Origin: Winogradskyella vincentii
Lineage (GTDB): Bacteria; Bacteroidota; Bacteroidia; Flavobacteriales; Flavobacteriaceae
DNA: 64,000 nucleotides
Assembly (NCBI RefSeq): GCF_020166345.1
Contig: NZ_JAIUJS010000001.1
Coordinates: 372,001-436,000, forward strand
Direction of reading: 5' to 3'
Below, one piece after another: positions 17,657 to 24,002 of the stretch. The first letter of the stretch is position 1, and each line of letters begins with the position of its first letter. The notes under the pieces are model-generated. The model made no database searches and was not told the DNA's origin. It saw only the letters and a program-made list of their open reading frames with translations. The position numbers and the translations under genes are program-made.

Positions 17657-18271
17657 ATGAAAAAAGTAAGATTAACAACAATTATGGTAATGGCATTTAT
17701 AAGCTTATCAGCAATGTCTTGTAAAGATGCGAAAACAGAAAACAGTACCAATTCTGAAATGATTACTGAGGAAGACCATTCAAAAATGAACCACGATAAT
17801 TCCGATGGTCACCACGATGTGGATAAAAAGGAAATGGCAATGAACGGAGATGGAAATTCCCAAACAATATTAAATGACTATTTCAACTTAAAGGATGCCT
17901 TAGTGGCAGATGATAATGCCAAAGCTAAAGAATTGGGTGCAACCCTCGCAACATCATTAGGAAAGCTTGACATTTCAAAATATACGGATGCTCAGCAATC
18001 AGAATTAAAGGACATTATGGAAGATGCTATCGAGCACGCAGAACATATCAGTGAAAGTGATATTAAACACCAACGCGAACATTTTAAAGTTTTGAGCAAA
18101 GATGTTACTGATATGGTAGCTATTACGGGAACACAAGTGAAACTATACGAGCAATTTTGTCCAATGTATGATGGCGGTACAGCTTGGTTGAGTACAAAGG
18201 AAGAAATACGCAATCCATATTATGGAAGCCAGATGTTGAAATGTGGTAAAGTACAGCGAGAAATTAACTAA
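17657..18271 (+). CDS. DUF3347 lipoprotein (periplasmic metal-binding type)
   Basis: This 204-residue lipoprotein has its lipobox at LSAMSCKD and a His/Asp/Met-rich linker (HSKMNHDNSDGHHDVDKKEM). A DUF3347 domain (about 72-204) ends EQFCPMYDGGTAWLSTKEEIRNPYYGSQMLKCG. It is clearly paralogous to the CusB C-terminal domain 32 bp upstream, so it probably arose by duplication or splitting of that domain. Binding of Cu/Ag in the periplasm is inferred from the Cys/Met/His residues and context. Confidence 0.82.
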   Translation: MKKVRLTTIMVMAFISLSAMSCKDAKTENSTNSEMITEEDHSKMNHDNSDGHHDVDKKEMAMNGDGNSQTILNDYFNLKDALVADDNAKAKELGATLATSLGKLDISKYTDAQQSELKDIMEDAIEHAEHISESDIKHQREHFKVLSKDVTDMVAITGTQVKLYEQFCPMYDGGTAWLSTKEEIRNPYYGSQMLKCGKVQREIN

Positions 18272-18727
18272 ATGAAAATTGTAAAAATCATAGCACTGAT
18301 TTTATTGGTTGGATTTGTGGGCATACAGTTTGTGCCCACAGACCTCAATCAAAGTGATACTGTGCCAAAAACTGACTTCTTGTTGGTAAACAACACCCAA
18401 GAAAACATAAGCGCATTATTACAAGAGTCCTGCTATGATTGTCATAGTAATAACACAGAATACCCTTGGTACAATAAGGTACAACCTGTTGCTTGGTTTT
18501 TAGAAGACCACATTAATGAAGGAAAGGAAGAATTGAATTTCAATGAATGGGATGCGTATTCCAACCGAAGAAAAAACAGCAAACTAAAGTCAATAATTAG
18601 TCAGGTTAAAGATGATGAGATGCCACTAGCATCTTACACCTTGATTCACAAGGATGCTAAGTTGTCCAATTCTGAAAAGACCTTGATTATTGATTATATG
18701 AAGAACCTAAAAGAAACATTAAAATAA
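18272..18727 (+). CDS. Haem-binding domain protein with CxxCH
   Basis: This 151-residue protein has an N-terminal TM/signal segment (KIVKIIALILLVGFVGIQFVP) and the c-type haem motif CYDCH at about residue 50. The following SNNTEYPWYNKVQPVAWFLEDHINEGKEELNFNEW is characteristic of the Bacteroidetes haem-binding domain family. It starts directly after the DUF3347 stop codon, with zero spacing. A role in periplasmic redox, perhaps Cu(II)/Cu(I), is an inference. It is the last intact gene of the metal operon. Confidence 0.85.
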   Translation: MKIVKIIALILLVGFVGIQFVPTDLNQSDTVPKTDFLLVNNTQENISALLQESCYDCHSNNTEYPWYNKVQPVAWFLEDHINEGKEELNFNEWDAYSNRRKNSKLKSIISQVKDDEMPLASYTLIHKDAKLSNSEKTLIIDYMKNLKETLK

Positions 18728-18730
18728 TGC

Positions 18731-18785
18731 CCTGATATGGGAAGGAAATACTGGTTGGTTGGTTAATAGCCCTTCCCATTTCAGG
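18731..18785. other. Long hairpin after the metal operon
   Basis: Arms CCTGATATGGGAAGG (18731-18745) and CCTTCCCATTTCAGG (18771-18785) pair over 15 positions with one T-T mismatch around a 25-base loop containing repeated GGTT. TGC/GCA flanks extend the stem with one bulged base. No T-run follows on either strand, so a factor-independent terminator is not certain. It may stabilise the operon 3' end or control the AraC remnant downstream. Confidence 0.6.
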
Positions 18786-18801
18786 CACTATAAAAAGTAT
18801 T

Positions 18802-19077
18802 ATGAAACAAACCCTTAACATAAAGAATATGGTATGTGACAGATGCAAATCAACTGTATTAAGGGAGTTGGAAGAATTGGGTTGTGACATAAAAACGGTT
18901 GAGCTTGGACAAATTGTTCTAAACAAAAAGACAGGCATCCAAACATTAGAATTAGAAAAAGTGCTGAGCAAACACGGTTTTGAAATCATAAAGGATGAAA
19001 CAGAAATTTTGATAGAGGAAATAAAAATTGCGCTCATAAAAAAAATCGAAAATCAGGACAATGCAAACCTTTCATCT
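18802..19077 (+). pseudogene. AraC-type regulator, N-terminal half only
   Basis: The first about 92 codons (KQTLNIKNMVCDRCKSTVLR, KTVELGQIVLNKK, LSKHGFEIIKDETEILIEEI) match the HMA-like N-terminal region of AraC regulators that control Bacteroidetes copper islands. These normally continue into a C-terminal helix-turn-helix domain of about 100 residues. Here homology stops near 19071-19083. The frame then reads through antisense TonB-receptor sequence to a stop at 19188. The DNA-binding domain is therefore missing and the gene is a remnant. It probably once regulated the Cus operon upstream. Confidence 0.8.
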
Positions 19078-19290
19078 TTTTTGACCAAAAGGTTTAATAA
19101 TTACTCCTACACTAAAAATAAAACCGTCCGTAGGCGCATAAATTTCTGGAAATTCTGGATTGTCGTGTGGTGGCAAAACCAAAGGTGAAAACCTACTTTG
19201 TCTTCTGTCTGTAAAGTTTTCAAAATTTACAAAGGTTGTTCCCCATTTGAAATTGCGCATTAAAAGCAATCCCATAGTTATAAAATCCGG
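19072..19290 (-). pseudogene. C-terminal fragment of a TonB-dependent receptor
   Basis: Read on the (-) strand, the frame gives PDFITMGLLLMRNF...FVNFENFTDRRQSRF...PEIYAPTDGFIF and ends KPFGQKR-stop at 19074-19072. It matches the last part of the intact receptor at 2362-4548: 57 of 64 residues are identical over the stretch encoded at 4339-4530. The remaining 660 or so residues are absent. The fragment is in the opposite orientation to the intact gene and is spliced into the AraC remnant on one side and a methyltransferase tail on the other. It differs enough to be a paralogue from a related island rather than a recent copy. Confidence 0.85.
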
Positions 19291-19507
19291 ATACCAACTC
19301 CTTGATCATTTCATTCTATCTGAAGAAAGTTGGCTCAGCAATTACTATAGTCCTTTAGAAAAGGAGCTCGCAACTCTTAAGAAAGATCTTTCCAAAGACG
19401 AAGAGACAAAAGAAGTTGTTCAATCTTACAAAGATGAAATAGAGCTATACAAAAGGTTTAAGGATTACTTTGGGTATGGTTTCTATGTAGCGAGGAAGGT
19501 GAATTAA
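19283..19507 (+). pseudogene. SAM-dependent methyltransferase, C-terminal fragment
   Basis: About 74 codons (SGYQLLDHFILSEESWLSNYY, then SPLEKELATLKKDLSKDEET, DEIELYKRFKDYFGYGFYVARK) look like the C-terminus of a class I SAM methyltransferase. The usual ending is GY-L-HF-LPEEAW, a PLE helix and an EIELY-YGY-FYV-RK strand. The SAM-binding core upstream is replaced by inverted TonB-receptor sequence. The open frame extends back to 19160, but those residues are antisense noise. This is a gene remnant. Confidence 0.68.
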
Positions 19508-19517
19508 GAAATTCTTG

Positions 19518-19543
19518 GCTGCATCTTTGAATAATAGGGGGAG
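19518..19543 (+). repeat. 26-bp direct repeat, copy 1
   Basis: GCTGCATCTTTGAATAATAG plus GGGGAG lies 10 bp after the methyltransferase-remnant stop. Copy 2 at 19892-19917 matches in 24 of 26 bases. The pair brackets a terminator and the DUF2892 gene. Confidence 0.6.
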
Positions 19544-19557
19544 CAACTTATAATGAT

Positions 19558-19593
19558 AAAACCGTTATACTATTGTAGTATAGCGGTTTTTTT
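19558..19593. terminator. Rho-independent terminator
   Basis: AAAACCG plus TTATACTA (19558-19572) pairs with TAGTATAGCGGTTTT (19576-19590) around the loop TTG. The stem has about 15 pairs including one G-T, and it is followed by more T. It is usable in both directions and would end transcription coming from the remnant region. Confidence 0.85.
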
Positions 19594-19638
19594 ACTTTAA
19601 AATTATTATCTTGCTCTAAACCAATAAAATAAATCAAT

Positions 19639-19863
19639 ATGGAAAAAAATGTTTCTAAAGTAAGAGCACATGATGCAATTGTAGGAGTCTTGTATTTAAT
19701 AAGTGCAGGCTTAACGCTATACACATCCAACTTGAACTTTGTGTGGATCGCGGTAGCAGTTGGCGGACTTCAACTTATAAGTCCAATGACAAAATTCTGC
19801 CCGGTTTATTTCATCCTTAATAAACTAATGCCAAATACTGACCCTATTCAGAATGGTAAGTAA
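19639..19863 (+). CDS. YgaP-like DUF2892 small membrane protein
   Basis: This 74-residue protein has two hydrophobic helices (DAIVGVLYLISAGLTLYT and VWIAVAVGGLQLISPMTKFCPVY). The second ends in the SPMTKFCPVYFILN pattern typical of the DUF2892 inner-membrane domain, with a single Cys facing the membrane boundary. In related proteins the domain is attached to rhodanese; here it is free-standing. The gene is bracketed by the 26-bp direct repeats and preceded by a terminator, so it has its own promoter (TATCTTGC just upstream is a weak -7 candidate). Confidence 0.8.
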   Translation: MEKNVSKVRAHDAIVGVLYLISAGLTLYTSNLNFVWIAVAVGGLQLISPMTKFCPVYFILNKLMPNTDPIQNGK

Positions 19864-19891
19864 AACTTAAGTCACAAATAGATTTACTTTT

Positions 19892-19917
19892 GCTGCAACT
19901 TTGATTAATAGGGGGAG
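19892..19917 (+). repeat. 26-bp direct repeat, copy 2
   Basis: GCTGCAACTTTGATTAATAG plus GGGGAG lies 28 bp after the DUF2892 stop. It differs from copy 1 (19518-19543) at two positions. Each copy sits just behind a gene end, 374 bp apart. Confidence 0.6.
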
Positions 19918-19962
19918 GGGAAATCAAAATTCAAACATCTCAATCTCCTTATTTTAATTTCT

Positions 19963-19970
19963 TAATTTTG
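19963..19970 (+). promoter_or_regulatory. -7 promoter element (TAATTTTG)
   Basis: TAATTTTG fits TAnnTTTG and lies 4 bp before the ATG at 19975, implying a leaderless or very short-leader transcript. No clear -33 TTG box was found at the usual distance. Confidence 0.4.
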
Positions 19971-19974
19971 ACTC

Positions 19975-20508
19975 ATGTCAAGCACTAATTCAAAAGATAA
20001 AGACAACCCTTCAAAAAGAATAGAATACAGAGGAAAAAATGTCCGAGTTTCAAGAACTGGTGGTGTTTCTGCAACGAAAACATTTAAAGGAGATGGAGTT
20101 GGCGCTACTATAAACACTAAACACGGACTTCGTCTTCACAAACGATTATTTAAGGGAGCAAGAATGGGTTTCCAAAACGGAAACTTTCAGTTCATTGGAA
20201 GATACAATAGTGGTCCTTTTAACTTTAATGTTTCAAAAAATGGGATTAGTACCTCCCTCAAAAATAAAAGAGGTTCTTATAACATCCTAAAACCGAATTA
20301 CTCCAGTTTCAAATTAGGAGGTGTTCAAGTAAGAGGGAAAAACGCTGCTACTTTTCAAATGATCTACATGTTGATCATTCTCTTTGTTAATTTCATTAAA
20401 GTATTTTGGCACATTTTCATCTCTATTTTGTGGTTTAGTTTTTTATCCATTAAATGGATTGTAGATTTTACAATTGGATTTTTTAAAGGTTTTAGAGAAG
20501 TTGACTAA
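19975..20508 (+). CDS. Hypothetical membrane protein
   Basis: I do not recognise this 177-residue protein. It has a polar N-terminal part of about 120 residues rich in Gly, Lys, Arg and Asn with short strand-like repeats (RVSRTGGVSATKTFKGDGVG, then FNVSKNGISTSLKNKRGSYN). These are faintly like the strand pattern of DUF4236-type proteins. A hydrophobic C-terminal part (about 126-172) forms two or three TM helices (MIYMLIILFVNFIKVFWHIF and FLSIKWIVDFTIGFFKGF). The gene stands alone between the DUF2892 gene and the integrase and is probably accessory cargo. Confidence 0.6.
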   Translation: MSSTNSKDKDNPSKRIEYRGKNVRVSRTGGVSATKTFKGDGVGATINTKHGLRLHKRLFKGARMGFQNGNFQFIGRYNSGPFNFNVSKNGISTSLKNKRGSYNILKPNYSSFKLGGVQVRGKNAATFQMIYMLIILFVNFIKVFWHIFISILWFSFLSIKWIVDFTIGFFKGFREVD

Positions 20509-20545
20509 CGTTACCGGTAACTAAAGCACCTTATAACTTTATAAT

Positions 20546-21835
20546 TTACACATTAAAAAATCCCTGTCTCAGTATATGTCGGGTGCGCTCATCTGATGTG
20601 ATTCTAATATACTTAAGAAATTCCTTTTCAGTTTTATGACCCGAAAAATGCATGATATCTTGAATTGACATTCCTTTTAAGTACATATTGGTACAGAAAC
20701 TTCTACGTGCAGTATGTGACTCCAACATTTCCCACTTTGGACGAATATAGGTTCTTTTTACTCCTCCCTTTGTATCATGACATAAAACATCTTCATTCAT
20801 ATCTAATCTTCTACCAATCAACTTGAGATACTTGTTTATCTTTTGGTCTGATAGTTTTGGAGGGGGTTGGTTATTATATCTGTGCATAATTTCTTTTAGT
20901 TCCTGTGTGATTGGACAGTTAACCTTAACACCACTTTTCTTTTGAAGAATTTCAAAAAAATGGACCCCATCCTTTTCTACAATATCAATACCAGATAATC
21001 TATTGTAGTCACTAATTCGTTGTCCAGTATAACAACCCACTAAGAAAATATCTCTTGCCAACTCCATAGTCTTGTCATTTGAAAGATCTAAATCCTTCAT
21101 CTTACATATTTCATTCTCACTTAAATAAATCTTTGTTGGCTCCTCCGTTGGAATTGAAAACAACCTGAAATCTACATCTCCAATTAAACCTCTCCTCTTC
21201 CCCTCCAACACAATTGTTTTTATTGATTTGAAATGTTTTGAAATGGTGTTTAATTTAAACCCTTGTTCAACCTCCAAAAACCTCTTAAAGTCGTTTAAAA
21301 TAGGTCTTGTGAAAGATGTGAAATCAATTGATGTTGTGGAATCTGAAAACAATTTAAGTTTCTTTAAGGACTGTTTATATAGTAGTAAAGTAACATTTTC
21401 AATACTACCCCTCTTCTCCTCGATGAACTCATCTGCAAAAACAAAAAAATCATCTTGAATTACTTTTACTTCTGATTCAATATTTCGATTTGTCAACCTA
21501 TCGAGAATAGATCTTAAAACTTCATTATTGACTTCTTTTCCCTCCAATACTAATTCCGAATGATCACGAATGAGTTCATTCTGTAACTTGTCAAGGTACC
21601 TATTAACTGTTGCTGAATTAATTATAAGACTTCGATTTCTTCTAACCCTTTGTCTTTCAAAATCCCAATCTGCATAACCTACTGATATTCCAATTGAATA
21701 TCTTAATCTTTGTCGTTTCCCATAGGAAAACCACAATGAAATTGGACTTTCTTTTCTACTTTGTTTTAATGTCTCTTTGGACTCCTTCAAATTGTACCTT
21801 ACAGTTCCTAATTGTGGTTTAATTATTTTCTTCAT
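20546..21835 (-). CDS. Tyrosine recombinase (phage-type site-specific integrase)
   Basis: This 429-residue integrase catalyses integration and excision of the element carrying it. It has an N-terminal arm-binding-like part, a SAM-like core-binding domain (about 125-215, with SIENVTLLLYKQSLKKLKLF) and a catalytic domain. Visible active-site boxes are Arg in CYTGQRISD, HTARRS (His-x-x-Arg), His in FSGHKTEKEF and the nucleophile Tyr in LKYIR. All tetrad positions are present, so it looks functional. The start lies about 170 bp from the RNA-like 3' end at 22004-22022, the usual place for an integrase beside its attachment site. It belongs to the Bacteroidetes genomic-island integrase type. Confidence 0.9.
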   Translation of the reverse strand: MKKIIKPQLGTVRYNLKESKETLKQSRKESPISLWFSYGKRQRLRYSIGISVGYADWDFERQRVRRNRSLIINSATVNRYLDKLQNELIRDHSELVLEGKEVNNEVLRSILDRLTNRNIESEVKVIQDDFFVFADEFIEEKRGSIENVTLLLYKQSLKKLKLFSDSTTSIDFTSFTRPILNDFKRFLEVEQGFKLNTISKHFKSIKTIVLEGKRRGLIGDVDFRLFSIPTEEPTKIYLSENEICKMKDLDLSNDKTMELARDIFLVGCYTGQRISDYNRLSGIDIVEKDGVHFFEILQKKSGVKVNCPITQELKEIMHRYNNQPPPKLSDQKINKYLKLIGRRLDMNEDVLCHDTKGGVKRTYIRPKWEMLESHTARRSFCTNMYLKGMSIQDIMHFSGHKTEKEFLKYIRITSDERTRHILRQGFFNV

Positions 21836-21855
21836 ACGGCTAATATACAGCGCAT

Positions 21856-21880
21856 AAAGGGTGTGCTCAAAGGTGTGCGC
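21856..21880. repeat. Short direct repeat upstream of the integrase start
   Basis: AAAGGGTGTGC (21856-21866) is followed by AAAGGTGTGCGC (21869-21880), two near-copies 13 bp apart. The block is flanked by GCGCA (21850-21854) and TGCGC (21876-21880) as an inverted pair. It lies 21 bp in front of the integrase start, so it is a candidate operator or recombinase/excisionase arm site. Confidence 0.35.
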
Positions 21881-22003
21881 AGTTTAGTTATTTGTAGTTT
21901 ATTTGTCTTTATTTCATTTTATGTCTTTATAATAAAAATGATGTTATATCATTAATTTTTAATGATTTAGGTGTTTTTGAGATTAAATGAAATAAAGTAA
22001 TTT

Positions 22004-22022
22004 CTTCCTGGAGGCACCACCA
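22004..22022 (+). other. Possible attachment-site remnant (3' end of an RNA gene)
   Basis: CTTCCTGGAGGCACCACCA reads like a T-stem 3' strand plus an acceptor strand TGGAGGC and ACCA, followed 2 bp later by a strong terminator. Upstream bases do not fold into a tRNA. A 3'-end duplicate of a tRNA or similar RNA next to an integrase is the classical attR arrangement, which would place the island to the left (inference). Confidence 0.4.
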
Positions 22023-22024
22023 TC

Positions 22025-22054
22025 AAAAACCCGATTCAATTGAATCGGGTTTTT
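22025..22054. terminator. Perfect-palindrome bidirectional terminator
   Basis: AAAAACCCGATTCAA (22025-22039) pairs with TTGAATCGGGTTTTT (22040-22054) in a fully symmetric stem. A-runs and T-runs lie on each side, so it works on both strands. It ends 5 bp before the stop of the (-) GH13_18 gene and follows the RNA-like 3' end on the + strand. Confidence 0.9.
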
Positions 22055-22059
22055 TGGTT

Positions 22060-23811
22060 TTAATATTCAAGTTTATTCTCCTCATTTTTGCCAGAATACT
22101 TTACACTAAAATTTTGTGACTTTAAATCTGCTGTTAAATAAGCGTAGTGACCTTCATTATTCCAAGCTATAGATATTTCGGACTCAGAGGTTGCATTTAA
22201 TTTAATTTGCCCTTGAAAGGCCATATGATTGTTTCTTAGTCTTATTAATTCTAACTGATTCAAGACGGATTTTTTTTGTATTCCAAGCGCAACATTCTTA
22301 TTGCTTAAAGTAGTTCTATTTATTTCTTTATGACCTCCACTACCTGCCTTCTCTACTGCTTCATAATCATTCCTACCTTCAAATATATCTAAATACCATA
22401 TCTGAGGTATACCTGGCATAAACAACTGAATTGCTCTAGCCAATAGCATTTTTCTAGAATCTTCCCCTAGAGCACTAAAATAAGTTGCATTAATTTGGTA
22501 GTAGGAAATCTTTTTACCATCTGGTCCATACAGGTTTTTAACCTTTCCTCCTCTCTCAATAATCAAATCCATTAAGGACTCAATCTCAGAATCTTGCAAT
22601 AGGCCTTCATAATAACTTCCATCAATTTCCTTTCCCTTTAAATCCAAAACTGGAATTCCGTCATGACAACCCAACATATTTACCACATTGTAGCCATTAT
22701 TAACAATCTCATTTATCCATTTCAATAATGGTTTGTTTGTTTTACATTCTATAGTATGAATTAATAATCCTGGTAGAAAAAAATCATAAATCTGAAATCC
22801 TCGATCGGCTACTTCTTTATGTAATTTTGACCCATATTCAGCATGGATTTCTGGTAATAAGGTCAAATTATTGCTATCGGCTATTTTCTTAATTCGATCT
22901 AAATAGTGCCATGTTCCTGGATTATTGAAGAAATTTGATTCGCCAATAGCTTTGTGCAAATATGCAAAAGCATCTAATCTCAATATTTTACAACCAAACG
23001 TTTTTAATTTTGCCAAAGTTTCTTCATAAAACTGCCATACAAGTTCTGACTTGGCATTAACATCCATTTGACCTAGGTAACTCCTGTTTTTATTTAGTAT
23101 TTGAACTACAGACGGTTTGAATTTTTCAAACTCACCAAAATCGATATTTTCTAAATCTTCGGTATGCTTAAGACTTGTATTAACGAGATGGCATATAGAT
23201 TTTGCGGTATCCTGAGTTAACCCTTCAATTTGAATTAAATCATCATATTTTAAAGGATTATATGATACTTTCTGATAGAATGTATTCCAGTAAGGTTGCT
23301 CCGTACCGTCAGGAAAAACCACATTTAATATCGGAAGACCTGACTTTCTCATAAACAACTTGTCCAAATACTCTTTATTTGGGATGACAACACCATCTTC
23401 ATTCATTGCACCATGGTCTTGCCAAAACACATTCCAATTAATAAAAAAGTCCTTGTATTTTGACTGCGCACCATTTTTCAATAAATCTTTAAACTGTGGA
23501 GAAGCAACAGAAAGGTGATTTAATACTATGTCAAACTTTAAATCAATGTTGAGTTCTTTTAGATTCTTAAGATCCTCTTCGGTCACAAGGTCTTTATTTA
23601 AATTATAGTCTATAATTGAAAACCCTCTATCTAAATCACTATTGAAAAAAGTAGGTAAAACATAAAACAGGGAAAAAGCATCTTTAAACTCAGGCAGCTT
23701 CAACATTTTCACAATATCATTAAGAGCTTCACCGATACTGTCCGGATATGCATTAAGCATTACACCATTAAAATGAGATACTTCATTGATTTGGTTTTCT
23801 ATGTTGTTCAT
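22060..23811 (-). CDS. GH13_18 glycoside phosphorylase (sucrose/glucosylglycerol phosphorylase-like)
   Basis: GH13_18 enzymes split alpha-glucosides with phosphate to alpha-glucose-1-phosphate and the aglycone. Known substrates are sucrose, sucrose-6-phosphate, glucosylglycerol and glucosylglycerate. The 583-residue cytosolic protein carries DIVLNH, the nucleophile D280 in RLDAFAY, acid/base E321 in LLPEIH and H383-D384 in GCHDGIPV, the last being typical of phosphorylases. Compared with the roughly 500-residue sucrose phosphorylases it has about 65 extra residues between WNTFYQK (about 181) and SYLGQMD (about 250). Substrate is not readable from sequence; glycerol genes in the neighbouring block favour glucosylglycerol (inference). 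It is divergent from the SSS symporter gene. Confidence 0.82.
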   Translation of the reverse strand: MNNIENQINEVSHFNGVMLNAYPDSIGEALNDIVKMLKLPEFKDAFSLFYVLPTFFNSDLDRGFSIIDYNLNKDLVTEEDLKNLKELNIDLKFDIVLNHLSVASPQFKDLLKNGAQSKYKDFFINWNVFWQDHGAMNEDGVVIPNKEYLDKLFMRKSGLPILNVVFPDGTEQPYWNTFYQKVSYNPLKYDDLIQIEGLTQDTAKSICHLVNTSLKHTEDLENIDFGEFEKFKPSVVQILNKNRSYLGQMDVNAKSELVWQFYEETLAKLKTFGCKILRLDAFAYLHKAIGESNFFNNPGTWHYLDRIKKIADSNNLTLLPEIHAEYGSKLHKEVADRGFQIYDFFLPGLLIHTIECKTNKPLLKWINEIVNNGYNVVNMLGCHDGIPVLDLKGKEIDGSYYEGLLQDSEIESLMDLIIERGGKVKNLYGPDGKKISYYQINATYFSALGEDSRKMLLARAIQLFMPGIPQIWYLDIFEGRNDYEAVEKAGSGGHKEINRTTLSNKNVALGIQKKSVLNQLELIRLRNNHMAFQGQIKLNATSESEISIAWNNEGHYAYLTADLKSQNFSVKYSGKNEENKLEY

Positions 23812-24002
23812 AATACTGAAGTTAGTTTAGATTATAAATTTACAATTGATAACAATGGCATTGAACAAAAATTAGGTAAAACTATTTTAATTTTTAACGA
23901 AAAGCATTTCGTTCTTTTATTATTAATTCCTTTATGCAATTCACGATGCCTTAAATCGTTTTTTTATATATTGGTAAGCAATACTAACTAACTTATAAAT
24001 AA
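23812..24002. promoter_or_regulatory. Divergent promoter region, GH13_18 (-) and SSS symporter (+)
   Basis: This 190-bp AT-rich spacer must hold both promoters. TATATTGG near 23967-23974 is a weak -7 candidate for the symporter. No convincing repeat or operator was found. Confidence 0.4.

Noticed and set aside
18687-19037. 116-residue (-) frame across the hairpin and AraC remnant
   Set aside because: It reads antisense through a recognisable AraC N-domain and the hairpin; Ser/Phe-rich with no domain.
20510-20521. Perfect 12-bp palindrome GTTACCGGTAAC after the hypothetical gene
   Set aside because: Isolated, without a second copy or T-run; may be chance or a weak hairpin, so not listed as a feature.
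22004-22022. Complete tRNA or tmRNA
   Set aside because: Only a 3'-end-like segment is present; bases upstream do not form D, anticodon and T arms.
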